Source: Agelas oroides (taxonomy: Eukaryota; Porifera; Demospongiae; Agelasida; Agelasidae). From it: a stretch of DNA of 64,000 nt. Positions 18,057-28,500 of the stretch are shown here, one piece after another. The stretch spans positions 8,336,636 to 8,400,635 of the forward strand of contig OX422183.1 in NCBI GenBank assembly GCA_949130485.1. Direction: 5' to 3'. Under the pieces are notes generated by a model. That model was not told the DNA's origin, ran no database searches, and saw only the letters and a list, made by a program, of their open reading frames with translations. The position numbers were made by a program, and so were the translations under genes. Positions within the stretch are counted from its first letter, which is position 1; each line of letters begins with the position of its first letter.

Positions 18057-19284
18057 TACAGTAAAACCACTAGGGATGAGGCTATTATGCTCAAAAATTC
18101 ACCCTTTATGCTATGCTAGAATGCTTAAAACTATGTCCGATTATGCTCTTGGTGTGTCCCTATTATGCTCATGCAGCAAGTTAATCAATTAATAGAATTT
18201 AGTTAAAACTGCGCCCCCAAGATGCTCACACCAACAAAATTAGCGCTGTTGATCCACCCTTTAGAGTGTAGTGCTACTTAGCTGCTTTTATCATGATCTT
18301 TGTCAAAACAAGCTTCACCACAAAGGAGGAGTCAGACATGAAACATCCTTATGAATAGAAAGGCACACCTCTAACAGTTTCATACCCATGCGCGCGCAGC
18401 GGAAGCACCTTACGCGCGCTCAATGTTGCCTTCCGATTATTCCCGATTATGCTCGCTCCGCAGAGCTACCGATTATTCCGGAAACTATGCCCGCATATTA
18501 GCCGCATCCCTAAAAACCACTAATAACGGACCCTCCGAAAAGCGGACAACCTCTGTACAGCGGACAGATCACTTGCCCCCGATTGATTTCACCACAGAAC
18601 TACTACATTTCGAACCTCCGAGAAGCGAACACCTCTCAACTCCGAACAACGGACACTGATGAGCCCCAGACGTACCTTATCCAATACAAAATTACCTCCG
18701 AAAACGGACCGTGAAACTACACCCACCAATAGTTTTGTACATAATGCGAACGCTTGTCGACGGCTTTCGTAAGATTGTGCGCCACCATCGCTGGATTCCA
18801 AGACCGGGGGATTATATTAGCACTGCTGCTTATCGTACTAGCCTTTCTCGCCATGGTACAGCAACGGAGAGGTCCGAAAATACGACCTCATTGTGTTCAC
18901 GGCCCGAGCACTCATTACCACGCCTACCGGAAGTATACCGAATGCCATAACGGATACCTCCGTATATTCCAGATACGCAACAGTCGTCCTTTCAACTGTA
19001 CTCGCAAATGAGCGGTTACGCGTACAAATAACAATCCAGTGTTTATTTTGTTACTGTTGTCATAATTGCAATCTTTCTACTTTTTTTATGCAAGTAGTAT
19101 TGTTCTTGCCATCTTGTGATTGAAAAACCATCAAAATTAAAATATATGGACAGAACACATCATTTTATTTGTCTTTTAGGACTTTCCAATAGGTTTAAGA
19201 CAAAACCTCCGAGAAGAGACAACCTCTCTACAAGGGACAAATGGCCCGTCCGCAATGTGTCCTTTGTTCGGAGGTTTTACTGTA
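18057..19284. mobile_element. Tc1/mariner- or pogo-like non-autonomous element
   Basis: It begins TACAGTAAAACCAC and ends GGAGGTTTTACTGTA; internal CTCCGAAAAGCGGACAAC and CTCCGAGAAGAGACAACC blocks are repeated. In the uninterrupted copy near 13810 the site reads TTGTAGTAGTCTCTTT, so insertion occurred at a TA dinucleotide that was duplicated, as in the Tc1/mariner superfamily. Open frames inside (18423-19123) show no transposase motif. Confidence 0.75.
18071..18512. mobile_element. hAT-like element nested in the CAGTAAAACC element
   Basis: The ends are TAGGGATGAGGCTA and TAGCCGCATCCCTA. The 8-base sequence AAAACCAC flanks it exactly on both sides (18063-18070 and 18513-18520), and removing it restores a continuous host element. 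An 8-base duplication is typical of hAT transposons. A fragment of the same family lies at about 41610-41670. Confidence 0.8.
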
Positions 19285-19555
19285 CTCTCTTTGAAAATCT
19301 GCATTAGTTAGTTTGTACCGAGCCATCTCACTGCCAAGATTTCGATCACCTTATAGTGTACTTTAATCGGAAATGTACGCATGTAACTGCACATGAGACT
19401 GATGCAACGAAGAGGCTGCTTGACCTTAGCCTCGATCCCAGAGAACGAGGCTAGCTTGAGCTAACTTATAGCATGCAGGTTATGAATATTAATCTACGGT
19501 CCAAAATGTGTAATGGCCAAAGCCGCTACGGCCGCTATGGCTCCTATGCAGGCTG

Positions 19556-21479
19556 GATGCAGTTTGTACCTCCATTGTGATGCTGCATGTTCAACATCTG
19601 TCAAGTAATTTATTCTGGTGACTAAGGCAGGGCTGTTATGCAGTCTAGGAGATTTTGTATTGCAAAGTGCTTGTGCAATAGTAGCTTTGTTCTGAGTGCC
19701 TGGGAATGAGTCTAGTGCAATAGAGATGTATTGCTGTATATTAACTCTTTACCTGACAGGACAATTTGTTTATCCTCTAAGATAAACATAATTGTTTATA
19801 TGTAGGCTTGAGTTGGATTATACTGAGCATAAAAGTGGAGCAAGAAGGCATTTGAACATTTTGCCAGTGTAATAGCAATCGTACAGTAGCATCCGTGAAT
19901 AGTACAGCACCAGTATTGTAGTGAAGTGATACTGACTGTTGTTGCCAGTCAGTGCCTTACCATATTATTTATTACCAAGTGAAGAGAACAGTAAAGACAC
20001 TTTGAAAACCAGCAACAGTTTTCTCTTGAAGACTATAATTAGTATAGGTAATAGCACAGTTTACTGTGGTATTTGGGATTAATAATACCATGAGGCAAAG
20101 CTAAATGCTATTTGGGGCATCACAAGTTATAGTTATAGCACAGTGCCAGGGAATTATGGCAATACAAAGACTGTGTCTGAGGGAGTAGCCCAATGACGAG
20201 GTTTGTTTACTAACAGCCATAAAAATCTGGCCACCTGTGTTACACATGTTTAACTATTATGTTTCCCACCTGATTTGTCCTTTGTTGTTATTACTATAAA
20301 CACATCTGTGCATGTGCAAGTTTACACACAACTGTATATAAAAACTGTACTACAGTATGGCATTTGGTGTAGTGTAGTGTATAGTGTAAACAAAAACGTA
20401 TGGAGAGGGAATTATGAGCCATGTTTTCCCTTGTAGCTACCCCTCAGGGAGGGAAATTGTCACACCCACAAGGCAATTAATTAATTAATTAATTAAATTA
20501 TAATCCCACTTTACAGTACTGTAAGCGATGGGAAGCTGGGTGAGGCTAAGTCCTAGAGGCATTTTACCTCAACTTTTCTTTGTGGCCTGCACAGGTGCTC
20601 TCGAAGTGCAAAGTTCAAAGTAAGCAGAGGACAAGTACACATGTACACTACAAGCCGTTAACGACAGAACGTTAGCATCCGTATGCTATACGGTATTTAT
20701 ACCAGCCCTAACCCAACCCTAACCCCACCCTAACCATATAAATCACTGTATAGCTTACGGATGCTAACGTTCTGCTATTAATGGAAATCTGTACACTTAC
20801 TAAGTGAGGGGGCGACCAAGGGCCATGGTGTTCGCTTGACTTGTCGGTCAATGGACTTTCATTCCTCAAATATCAGAACGATAGCCCGCTTAACAGTGCT
20901 CAAACAGATTGATGATTTTACTATTGCAGTTTGTATGTGAAGGGGGAGGGCAGCTCTAGTATCACGTGATGCTGTCGTCTCTCCTCTGATTGACGCCGAA
21001 CGGCGTCATGAGTACTTACCTGCCTTCGCGAGTTTCCTCCCGAAGATAGCAGTTTAGTACGCACTCCCTATATATGCGTGTAACAGTATTCATTAGAGCC
21101 ACGGAAGCTAATCGTCGTTGAGGCGAAAGTACTAGCGTCGCGTGTCGCGCTATCGCAATCGACCAGGCCGTGTTTGTCGCGACTGATCTCGTGAAGTATA
21201 CAAGCTACGAAGATGCAATCAAAAGCAACATATAGCTAAATGAAAGTTCTAACTTCGCTACAGATTTCAAAGGAAGCAGAACTGTAACGTCCAAGGTGCA
21301 GGTACCAGAACATAAAGACTTACCGAAGGTAGCAACTTCCAGTATAAAAACGTTGGGTTTATCTCCAAGGTTGTTCTTTAGTGGTATGCTTAGACACTAC
21401 AGCGAAGCTAGGCAAAGCCTAAGGCTCCCCACTGCTTTTTACCAGAAGTCTGTTTTGCAGCTGGAGCTATAACACGGAC
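19556..21479. other. Intergenic, with inverted repeat and possible promoter region
   Basis: At about 20660-20785 an inverted repeat (GAACGTTAGCATCCGTA and TACGGATGCTAACGTTC) encloses telomere-like CCCTAA units. From about 20940 to 21480 the sequence becomes richer in CpG, with a TATATAT-like motif near 21070; this is a plausible promoter and 5' untranslated region for the helicase gene. No exon with a confident frame was found. Confidence 0.45.
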
Positions 21480-21806
21480 ATGTGTGGTCATTCACGTAAT
21501 ATTGCAATAATTCGCTGCGTCGGTGAAGAGTTATTGCTTGTGACGTCATACCGAAAGTTTGCCTATTTAAATGACTACTACTCAGTAGATACCATCTCTT
21601 GGGTTGCTTCAGATGCCTATTACAAAAGTGATAGGTGTAGTGGAAATAGGCAGTTTATACTGGGACTAAACTATTATAAAAGCAATAAAATTGTTGGCAT
21701 GTACAATCACAAAGAGGGGGTTTGTGTCAGCAAAGAGGTATGCTGTGGGTCCATGAATACTTGTAGCGACCAGCATCTCTATAGTGGGATTCCCCCACTT
21801 ATATAG
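21480..21806 (+). CDS. Hypothetical open frame of 108 codons upstream of the helicase
   Basis: An uninterrupted frame begins MCGHSRNIAIIRC and is rich in Tyr, Ser and Cys, including the run CVSKEVCCGSMNTC. No domain was recognised. It lies in the region that should contain the promoter or 5' exons of the helicase gene, downstream of a possible acceptor (TGTTTTGCAG at about 21460). It may be a short gene, an upstream exon or chance. Confidence 0.2.
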   Translation: MCGHSRNIAIIRCVGEELLLVTSYRKFAYLNDYYSVDTISWVASDAYYKSDRCSGNRQFILGLNYYKSNKIVGMYNHKEGVCVSKEVCCGSMNTCSDQHLYSGIPPLI

Positions 21807-21903
21807 AACATTCTTGGTATATTTCTTTCACATACCACGCCATGATGTTGTGTTGCGTGGATATTGAATTTGCTTCATGTTTAAATTCCTTATGTTGTCC
21901 TTT

Positions 21904-22137
21904 CAGTGGAGTAGGAACCGGGGGGGGGGGGGGGGGGGGGCGGGGGGGCCATTGGGCCCCCCCCCCCCAATAATCCAACAGGGGGGGGGCCTGGCCCCCC
22001 CAATAATCAGGCTCCATGTTATAGTATATATTATACTATATCATACTGATGGTGATCATTATATAATGTTGTTTTGGTCCGCCCCTCCCAATACACCTTG
22101 GCCCCCCCCCAATCCAAAATTGGTTCCTACTCCACTG
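21904..22137. mobile_element. Small inverted-repeat element with a long G tract
   Basis: The ends are CAGTGGAGTAGGAACC and GGTTCCTACTCCACTG. Just inside the left end is a run of about 20 G followed by further G7 and C10 tracts, and near the right end more C tracts. The inside can form several G-rich/C-rich hairpins. It lies 0.5 kb before the helicase start codon. Confidence 0.75.
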
Positions 22138-22606
22138 CCTTTTCATGTCAAGCCAAACTAAAGCAAACTTAAATGTACACATATACGATTTCATAGCATG
22201 ATCAAGGGAGTTCACAATCATACAAAGTATTTGGTAAGTGAAAATCACACTCAGGTAACTGGTATGCCTAAGATGGATATGCATGCAGCAGCAGGTAGTG
22301 TGGGTTTGTACTATAAAAGAAGAAACCTGGTAGCTAGGTAGAATTGTAACAATTATTAAGTACACTTTGCAAAGTACATGATTATATGGAAATTTATAGT
22401 ACCAACATTCATTACTCTAAAACAGCCATTGTAGATACTGCTTGCTTAGGCTCACCCCATAATTCTGAAACAACTCATTCTTTCATTGTGTAGCACAAAG
22501 GAAAACTGATGAATGAGGACATAAGTCGGAAGAACAGCAGCCAGCAAGTACTTTTACCCAGCTTGGAGCTGTCAATTTCCTACAAGAAATCAGTATACCT
22601 AGCGTG

Positions 22607-24817
22607 ATGTCTCAACCACAAGAGACAGAACACATACCTGCCCAACAGCTATTTACACTGCCACCTGAACACCTCCAAATGTCTCGTCCATCTGGTATTC
22701 ATTACACATTGAAAGTCGATCCATCCAAACCAATCAGACAGTACCAGATGGAGCTAGCTGAGCCTGGCATCAATGGTGAAAACTACATAGTCTGTGCACC
22801 GACTGGCACAGGCAAAACACTGGTTGCTGGCCTCATCATTTCACATCACCTTCAAAAGAGGCAAAACCTAGCAAAGAAAGTTGTTTTCATTGTCCCAACA
22901 AGACCACTCGCTAAGCAGCAGGCGAAAGAGCTTCAAAACCTCATACCTGGAGCTCAAGTTGAGCCAATTATTGGGGATGAGAGTGGTTTGAGAATCAAAG
23001 ATATTCTCCCACACAGCGAAATCATTGTATGCACAGCTGGCAAGCTAGTGGATGAGATAGAAGGGAGCTTGGTTGCTTTTAGGAGTCTTGAGTTGATGGT
23101 GCTTGATGAATGCCACCATGCTCGCAAAAATTCTCCATATGCCAAGATGATGGAAAGGTATCTTGATGAAAAGAAGAAAAGTGGAGCCAAGAGTGTCCCC
23201 CAAGTGGTTGGCTTGACGGCATCTCCTGGAGCAGGGGAGAACCCAAACTTGGAGATGCAAAAAACAATTGACCATTTGATCTCACTCTGTGCACTCATGG
23301 ATGCTACAAGTGGGATAAAAGTTGTTAAAAAGAATGTATCCGAGCTGGACCAGTATACCATTAAGCCAACATTCACACTCAATATTCTTAATTGTCGTGA
23401 TCCAAATGAAGAATTAATTCGACTCATCACAGATGAAATGACAAAGCTTGAGAATGTAGTTGACCTAAAATCTTCCTTCAAGAAGTGGTCACTGGCATAT
23501 GAAGCTTGCGTTCAACAGAAGAAGTTGCCTTTGGAAATGAGTCTTAATCCTGAGCTCAGAATCAGCATCCGCATTTGTGATCTCTTGCAATGCTACTCAC
23601 AAGCACTGAATGTCTACATGGACTTGCGTAAAAATGATGCTATTAGTGTTCTGAGTGGGTTTACTGGTCTGCCAGCTGATCAGCAAGCTAATGATGTTGA
23701 GAAGCAGCTGAAACAAAGCCTTGACAAGCTTATCCATAAGCTAACCCTGCTACCACCTGTTAGGAACCCCTTTCTGCAGCAAGCTGAAGCAATCTTGCAG
23801 GACCAGTTCACAAAAAATCCAGATTCAAAAGGAATACTCTTTGTGCGTACAAAGAAGCATGCTTCATCTATGTGTGATTGGTTATTGGCACTTTCAGTAG
23901 GAACTGGATTGCTAATTCAACCTCGAATGATCACTGGCCACACACGACAAACAGGATATGGCATGACACAAACTGAGCAAGAAGAGGTGATTGAAAGCTT
24001 CCGCAAAGGTGAATGCAATGTTCTCGTGGCTACTTCAGTGGCTGAAGAGGGTCTAGATGTTCCAGCTTGTAATCTGGTCATTCGATTTCAGCATGTCTCT
24101 AATGAAATTGCCAGAACACAAACACATGGCCGGGCCAGAGCAGCAGAAAGTGAAGGCTTCACTATCCTCTCTAGTGATTCCAAGAAGCCATATCAAGAAA
24201 TGAAGAATTCTGAACTGCAATCTCTAGTAGATAAAGTGCTGCTGGATTACTTCCCAGCTGATTCTAATTTTCAGGAACAACTATTACAGAAGCAACAGCA
24301 GATTATCCAAAAAAATGAACTTATAAGATCTTTGAAGCAACAACGCCAGAAAGCAAATGCCAGAGAAAACATCCTGCTGAGGTGCAAAAAGTGCAAAACA
24401 ATTGCCTGCTCTGGTTCAGATGTTTATTCTACAGAGAATTCTACTCACCATGTTGTGCCAGATAAAGACTTCAAAGTGCTTAAAATAGTTACAAAGCCCC
24501 ACCACTCCCCAAAGCGAATAACACATAATATGAAAATAACACAAAAGATCCACTGTGTTAATTGTGATGCTGATTGGGGTGTAATGTGCATCTGGCCAAA
24601 TGAAGGCCATGAATTTCCAGTTCTGAAATGCAAGAGTTTTATTTTCCAGATCCATGGAGTTCCACACAGCATAAACAAGTGGTCAGATGTGACATTTGAA
24701 ATCCTTCCCCTCTCTGCTTATTATGTGGACAATGACTCTGAATCTGACCAACCTTTGAACGAACAACAGCAGAAAACAAATGGGGGAGGAGACATTTGGC
24801 TAAGATGTAAGAAGTGA
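22607..24817 (+). CDS. RIG-I-like receptor helicase (DECH box, RIG-I C-terminal zinc domain)
   Basis: One long exon. Residues 44-49 (RQYQME) and the Walker A APTGTGKT at 64-71 open the helicase core. Motif II is DECH at 167-170 with LDECHHARK around it, motif III TAS is at 204, and the second RecA lobe has VLVATSVAEEGLDVPACNLV and QTHGRARA at 505-512. From about 588 follows a RIG-I regulatory/RNA-end-binding domain: CKKC at 593-596, CVNC at 650-653, DWGV, PVLKCKSF and NKWSDVTFE match the family's zinc ligands and conserved lysines. No CARD is visible; an in-frame stop lies at 22514-22516 upstream. ATG 22607 is preferred over the adjacent GTG at 22604. The frame stops at 24817, but a GTAAGA donor after 24806 could instead splice in phase 1 to the Roc exon at 25509. 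Cytosolic double-stranded RNA sensing is the family role. Confidence 0.9.
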   Translation: MSQPQETEHIPAQQLFTLPPEHLQMSRPSGIHYTLKVDPSKPIRQYQMELAEPGINGENYIVCAPTGTGKTLVAGLIISHHLQKRQNLAKKVVFIVPTRPLAKQQAKELQNLIPGAQVEPIIGDESGLRIKDILPHSEIIVCTAGKLVDEIEGSLVAFRSLELMVLDECHHARKNSPYAKMMERYLDEKKKSGAKSVPQVVGLTASPGAGENPNLEMQKTIDHLISLCALMDATSGIKVVKKNVSELDQYTIKPTFTLNILNCRDPNEELIRLITDEMTKLENVVDLKSSFKKWSLAYEACVQQKKLPLEMSLNPELRISIRICDLLQCYSQALNVYMDLRKNDAISVLSGFTGLPADQQANDVEKQLKQSLDKLIHKLTLLPPVRNPFLQQAEAILQDQFTKNPDSKGILFVRTKKHASSMCDWLLALSVGTGLLIQPRMITGHTRQTGYGMTQTEQEEVIESFRKGECNVLVATSVAEEGLDVPACNLVIRFQHVSNEIARTQTHGRARAAESEGFTILSSDSKKPYQEMKNSELQSLVDKVLLDYFPADSNFQEQLLQKQQQIIQKNELIRSLKQQRQKANARENILLRCKKCKTIACSGSDVYSTENSTHHVVPDKDFKVLKIVTKPHHSPKRITHNMKITQKIHCVNCDADWGVMCIWPNEGHEFPVLKCKSFIFQIHGVPHSINKWSDVTFEILPLSAYYVDNDSESDQPLNEQQQKTNGGGDIWLRCKK

Positions 24818-25005
24818 AAGATAGTAATTCCTACTCTGGTTGAGATGGGTTTTTTTTTATGCTACCCACCACGCTAAGTTAGATAAAGAGTTCAAACATA
24901 ACCCTCTTTTCTTGAATTGATGTTTTCCTTGAATAGTAGTCACACAATTGGAAGTAAACATTAAGCTCAAATATTGACTGGGGCTGCTATACAAAGCTTT
25001 GTCTA
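24779..25005 (+). pseudogene. Broken second copy of the RIG-I C-terminal zinc domain
   Basis: After the complete C-terminal domain, the last codons of the helicase frame (WLRCKK then stop) repeat the start of the domain (LRCKKCK), with the second cysteine codon turned into TGA. The following bases still align, with indels, to the first copy: CTACTCTGGTTGAGATG against TGCTCTGGTTCAGATG, then GATAAAGAGTTCAAA against GATAAAGACTTCAAA. Further on, a frame reading SSNIDWG corresponds to VNCDADWG. This is a decayed tandem duplication. It lies inside the intron proposed for the helicase-Roc fusion. Confidence 0.7.
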
Positions 25006-25508
25006 AGTATATATATACTATCTATACATGAACACTTGTATGTGTATAGCAGATCTATGAACAATTGTGGAACCAAATAAATGCAAGATGTTCTTAGTGA
25101 TTTAGTGATTGTAGAACCAGGCTAGCAATAAGGCAGTTTTCAACAATTTGTTGCCATCACTGACAGTAAGCTATGCCTACTACTGCCAGCCCCTATCAAT
25201 GAAAGCTAGCTGTCAAGTATCTGCCTCATGGCAAGGTTCCATAGTGATAAGCCAAGCTGTATTGTAGGTATTGGGCTACCTTGCCGGTATCTGAACACCT
25301 TCAAAAAGATGTTGGCTTTAAGTAGTAGCCACATTTAGATATACAGCAAAGGTTTAGCCATGACGTCTGTTTAGGAAATACAATGGATTCACATGTGTAT
25401 TTGTGAATATTCAGCTTTTTCTGAGCATCCTCCTAGGAGTGTATAATTTGATTGTCTTACCACAGGGTATGGTGACATAATTATTCTGAATTTTTTTTCC
25501 TACCACAG
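25006..25508. other. Spacer between helicase and Roc exons
   Basis: No exon is seen. An AATAAA polyadenylation-like hexamer lies at 25076-25081 and could end a separate helicase transcript. The stretch finishes with a strong polypyrimidine tract and acceptor (TTTTTTTTCCTACCACAG) at 25508. It is either the rest of one intron or the intergenic region plus first intron of the Roc gene. Confidence 0.5.
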
Positions 25509-28500
25509 CTCTGGAAAACCAGCCACATTATGAAGCCTATCAACAGGCACTAAAGGAAGGAGTTGCAATATCGCTGAAGTATCTAAAAGTCCTCTTTTTT
25601 GGTCCTCCACGAACAGGGAAGACATCCATGAGACGTCGCTTGGTTGGAGAGATTCAGAACCTTGCAAAGGAACCTATTCAAATGAGGACTGGCACAGTGG
25701 AAGTTCATGATGTCATTGTCAAGCTAGTTGAGGACAAGATTACCTCTTCAACAACAATCATAACAAAGTCTGTGTGGTCAAATATAAAAGCCTTGTTTGG
25801 CCAAGGAACCAATGAGACAGATTTGGATGAAGAATTGAGGCTCCTCTATCAAATGATTTATGAATTTTATACAATTAAAATGAAATCTCATGTTCCTGAT
25901 TTGGTAAATGATGAAGGGCAAATTTCAATTACGTTGAAAACAGATACTGTTCCAAGTCCCATTCCACTTGAATCTCTGAAAGAAGTCCAGATTAATCCAA
26001 ACACCTCTACCCTTCAGGAAGTCTCATTAGTGAAATTGGCAGGAAAGGAACTGAGTGCCAAAGAAGTAGACGAAATTGAAAGAGCTTTTGTAGCTTATAG
26101 AAAGGTGTTGCATACACCTGGACAGGCAGAACTTAAAGCTCTGCTGGATGAAACTATTCTGATGAACATGGTTGACACAGGTGGTCAACCAGCATTCCTT
26201 GAGATGGTCCCAGCCTTGACAATTGGTCCAGCACTGTATCTCATCTTTTTTAGGCTCAACCAAGAGCTAAATAAGGTGTACCAGATACACTATATCAGTG
26301 AAGATAGTGAAGATGTCCATTTCGGCGATTCTATATACACTGTTAAAGAAGTAATTTTTCAAGCCCTATCAAGCATAGCATGTTTCAACTCTATTGTATC
26401 CAAGAAAGCTAACAACTATAATGTATTTTATGCAGCTATGCTTGTAGGCACACACAAGGATCTGCTTGGAAGTGATCCAGAAGGTGAAATTAAAGCTAAA
26501 GATGGTGCACTCCAAGAACATCTGAGAGAGATTTTGAAAACTGACATTTTTGATGAAAATTTCCTGCATTATGCTTCTGATGATCAGCTTATGTTTGCAA
26601 TTGATAACATGAAAGGAGATGAAGAAGAATTGACAAAAGTTCGGCAACGCCTTGAGGATGTAATCAAGCAAGAGTTTGATGACTTTCCAATTCCAGCCTC
26701 TTGGCTCATGTTCAACATCTTCCTTCGTAAGATGGGTAACCGCACCTTGAGCTTGTTGCAATGTCATGAGATTGGAGATAGATTGGAGGTGAAAGATACA
26801 GATGAAGCACTATGGTTCCTGCATCACTGTGTTGGAACCTTGATGCACTTTCCTGATGTAGAAGAGATCAAAGATGTTGTAATCTGTGATCCTCAAGTTG
26901 TCTTTGACAGTGTTACAGATCTAATCTTGAACAGCTTTAATCTTAAAAAGGTAAGCAAGTCAGCCTGTGACCAGTTCAAAGAAACTGGTCAGTTCAGCTT
27001 TAAAGACATTCAGAAGATTGCAAAAAACTCAAAAAGTGACAGCCTTCCTCTACCACAACTTGTGAAGCTCCTTGAATACCTTAACATCATTGCACGTATA
27101 AAACCTGAATGCCCTTCATGTTCTGTTGTATCATCTAGCAGTAGTGTTCCACCAAGTACTGGACTTACCACGCAATCAGATACATACCAAGAGGAGAAGC
27201 TAGTGTACTTCATGCCTGCTGTACTCAGACATGCAAAAGAAGAAGAGCTATATGTGAAGCAAAGTCCCACAGATCCAGTCCCTCTCATGATTCGCTTCAG
27301 GTGTGGCTTTGTACCTGTTGGTGTGTTCTGTGCCAAGATAGCTAGCCTTGTTGCTCAAAAGCACACTCTTAGGTGGTATCTTCAGGAACCACACAAACAT
27401 TCTTCTAAGGAAGGTAGTCATATTCTGTGCAAGAATAAAGTGACATTTCGAGTCAATGGTGCCTACGATGTCTCCTTAATTTCAAAGCCTAAGCGGTATG
27501 AAATTCACATTGCTTGCATTTCAACTACAGATATGACATTGGAAAATATCTGCCACCATGTTCGAAAAACTGTCTGTGACACTCTTGACCAAGTGATCTC
27601 CAAGATGAAGTACAAACAGTATCTGGCATCCTCCCTGTCTGATCAACCACTGTATGAGCTAGGTTTCAAATGCCCAGAACATCCAAATGATGATCACTTG
27701 GTCATTAACAGACCGAAGAGTGGAGTAGAAGCTTCATCACACTCAGCAAATCTTGTCTGGTTAAACTGCCTTGAAGGAAAGTCAACAATGGTTTGCCTGG
27801 AAGAAGAGAGGTCCATTGATTTTTCTGAATCTCAGTCTTTCACTCAACGGAGTCTTGTCTGGTTTGGAAAAGTAAGTCAGTTGTGTTGTAGTTAACCAGA
27901 CCTACATACTTAACAATAGTTCTATGTTTTACTCTTTTCTTGTAGGCTATGAAAAGCTCCCAAAGATTATCTGACCCTATACTTGGTAAGGACACTTTAC
28001 TGATATGTGTATATATATATATGGTTTATTTAGTTGAAAAGCTATCCTATTTTGTGTCAGCAAAGCTTATGTGTTCTACTTTATCTGTTTGCAGATGATC
28101 CTAAGTTGCCAAGATTGACAATTTCTCACCTACAACTTATTAGATATGGTAATCATGCAAATGAGCAAGATTTAAGGCTACTTCAGTGTCTTGCCATGAA
28201 GTGGAAGAGAGTGGGAGAGATTCTGGGCCTTCATAGGGCTGTAATTCAAAATATTGACAAACCTGGATCAGGAAGCTGCCTTGAGGATTGCATTCGTCAA
28301 GTCTTTGTAAAGTGGCTTGACAATGCGTCCCAATTGCCCAATTGCAGCCAGTACCCCTTGACCTGGAGGGGACTTTACAACCTTCTATTAACTTCAGAAC
28401 ATGGTGACGCAGCCAGTGAGCTAATAGTTGCTCTTTCAAGTCAGTTCAATACTGTGGTAGCAGCTGCAAGTGAGTTTTGATACTATATATGGTAGATACA

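Larger units (their letters stand above)
17069..19555. mobile_element. CATAGG-family repeat broken by nested insertions
   Basis: The pieces 17069-17306, about 18000-18056 and 19285-19555 line up with consecutive parts of the uninterrupted copy at 13521-13935. The gaps are filled by a GGGGCGAGCC-ended insert (about 17307-17999) and a CAGTAAAACC element (18057-19284) that itself contains a third element (18071-18512). This gives a relative order of insertion. No transposase was recognised. Confidence 0.75.

Noticed and set aside
18423..19123. Open frames as a transposase of the CAGTAAAACC element
   Set aside because: No DDE/DDD motif or helix-turn-helix pattern could be seen, and the frames cross element boundaries.
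22494..22606. N-terminal CARD or other exon directly upstream of the helicase start
   Set aside because: An acceptor-like CATTGTGTAG is present, but the frame has a TGA at 22514-22516 and the text shows no death-fold motif.
22954..23481. 175-codon minus-strand frame across the helicase
   Set aside because: It is a shadow of the helicase coding frame with no domain of its own.
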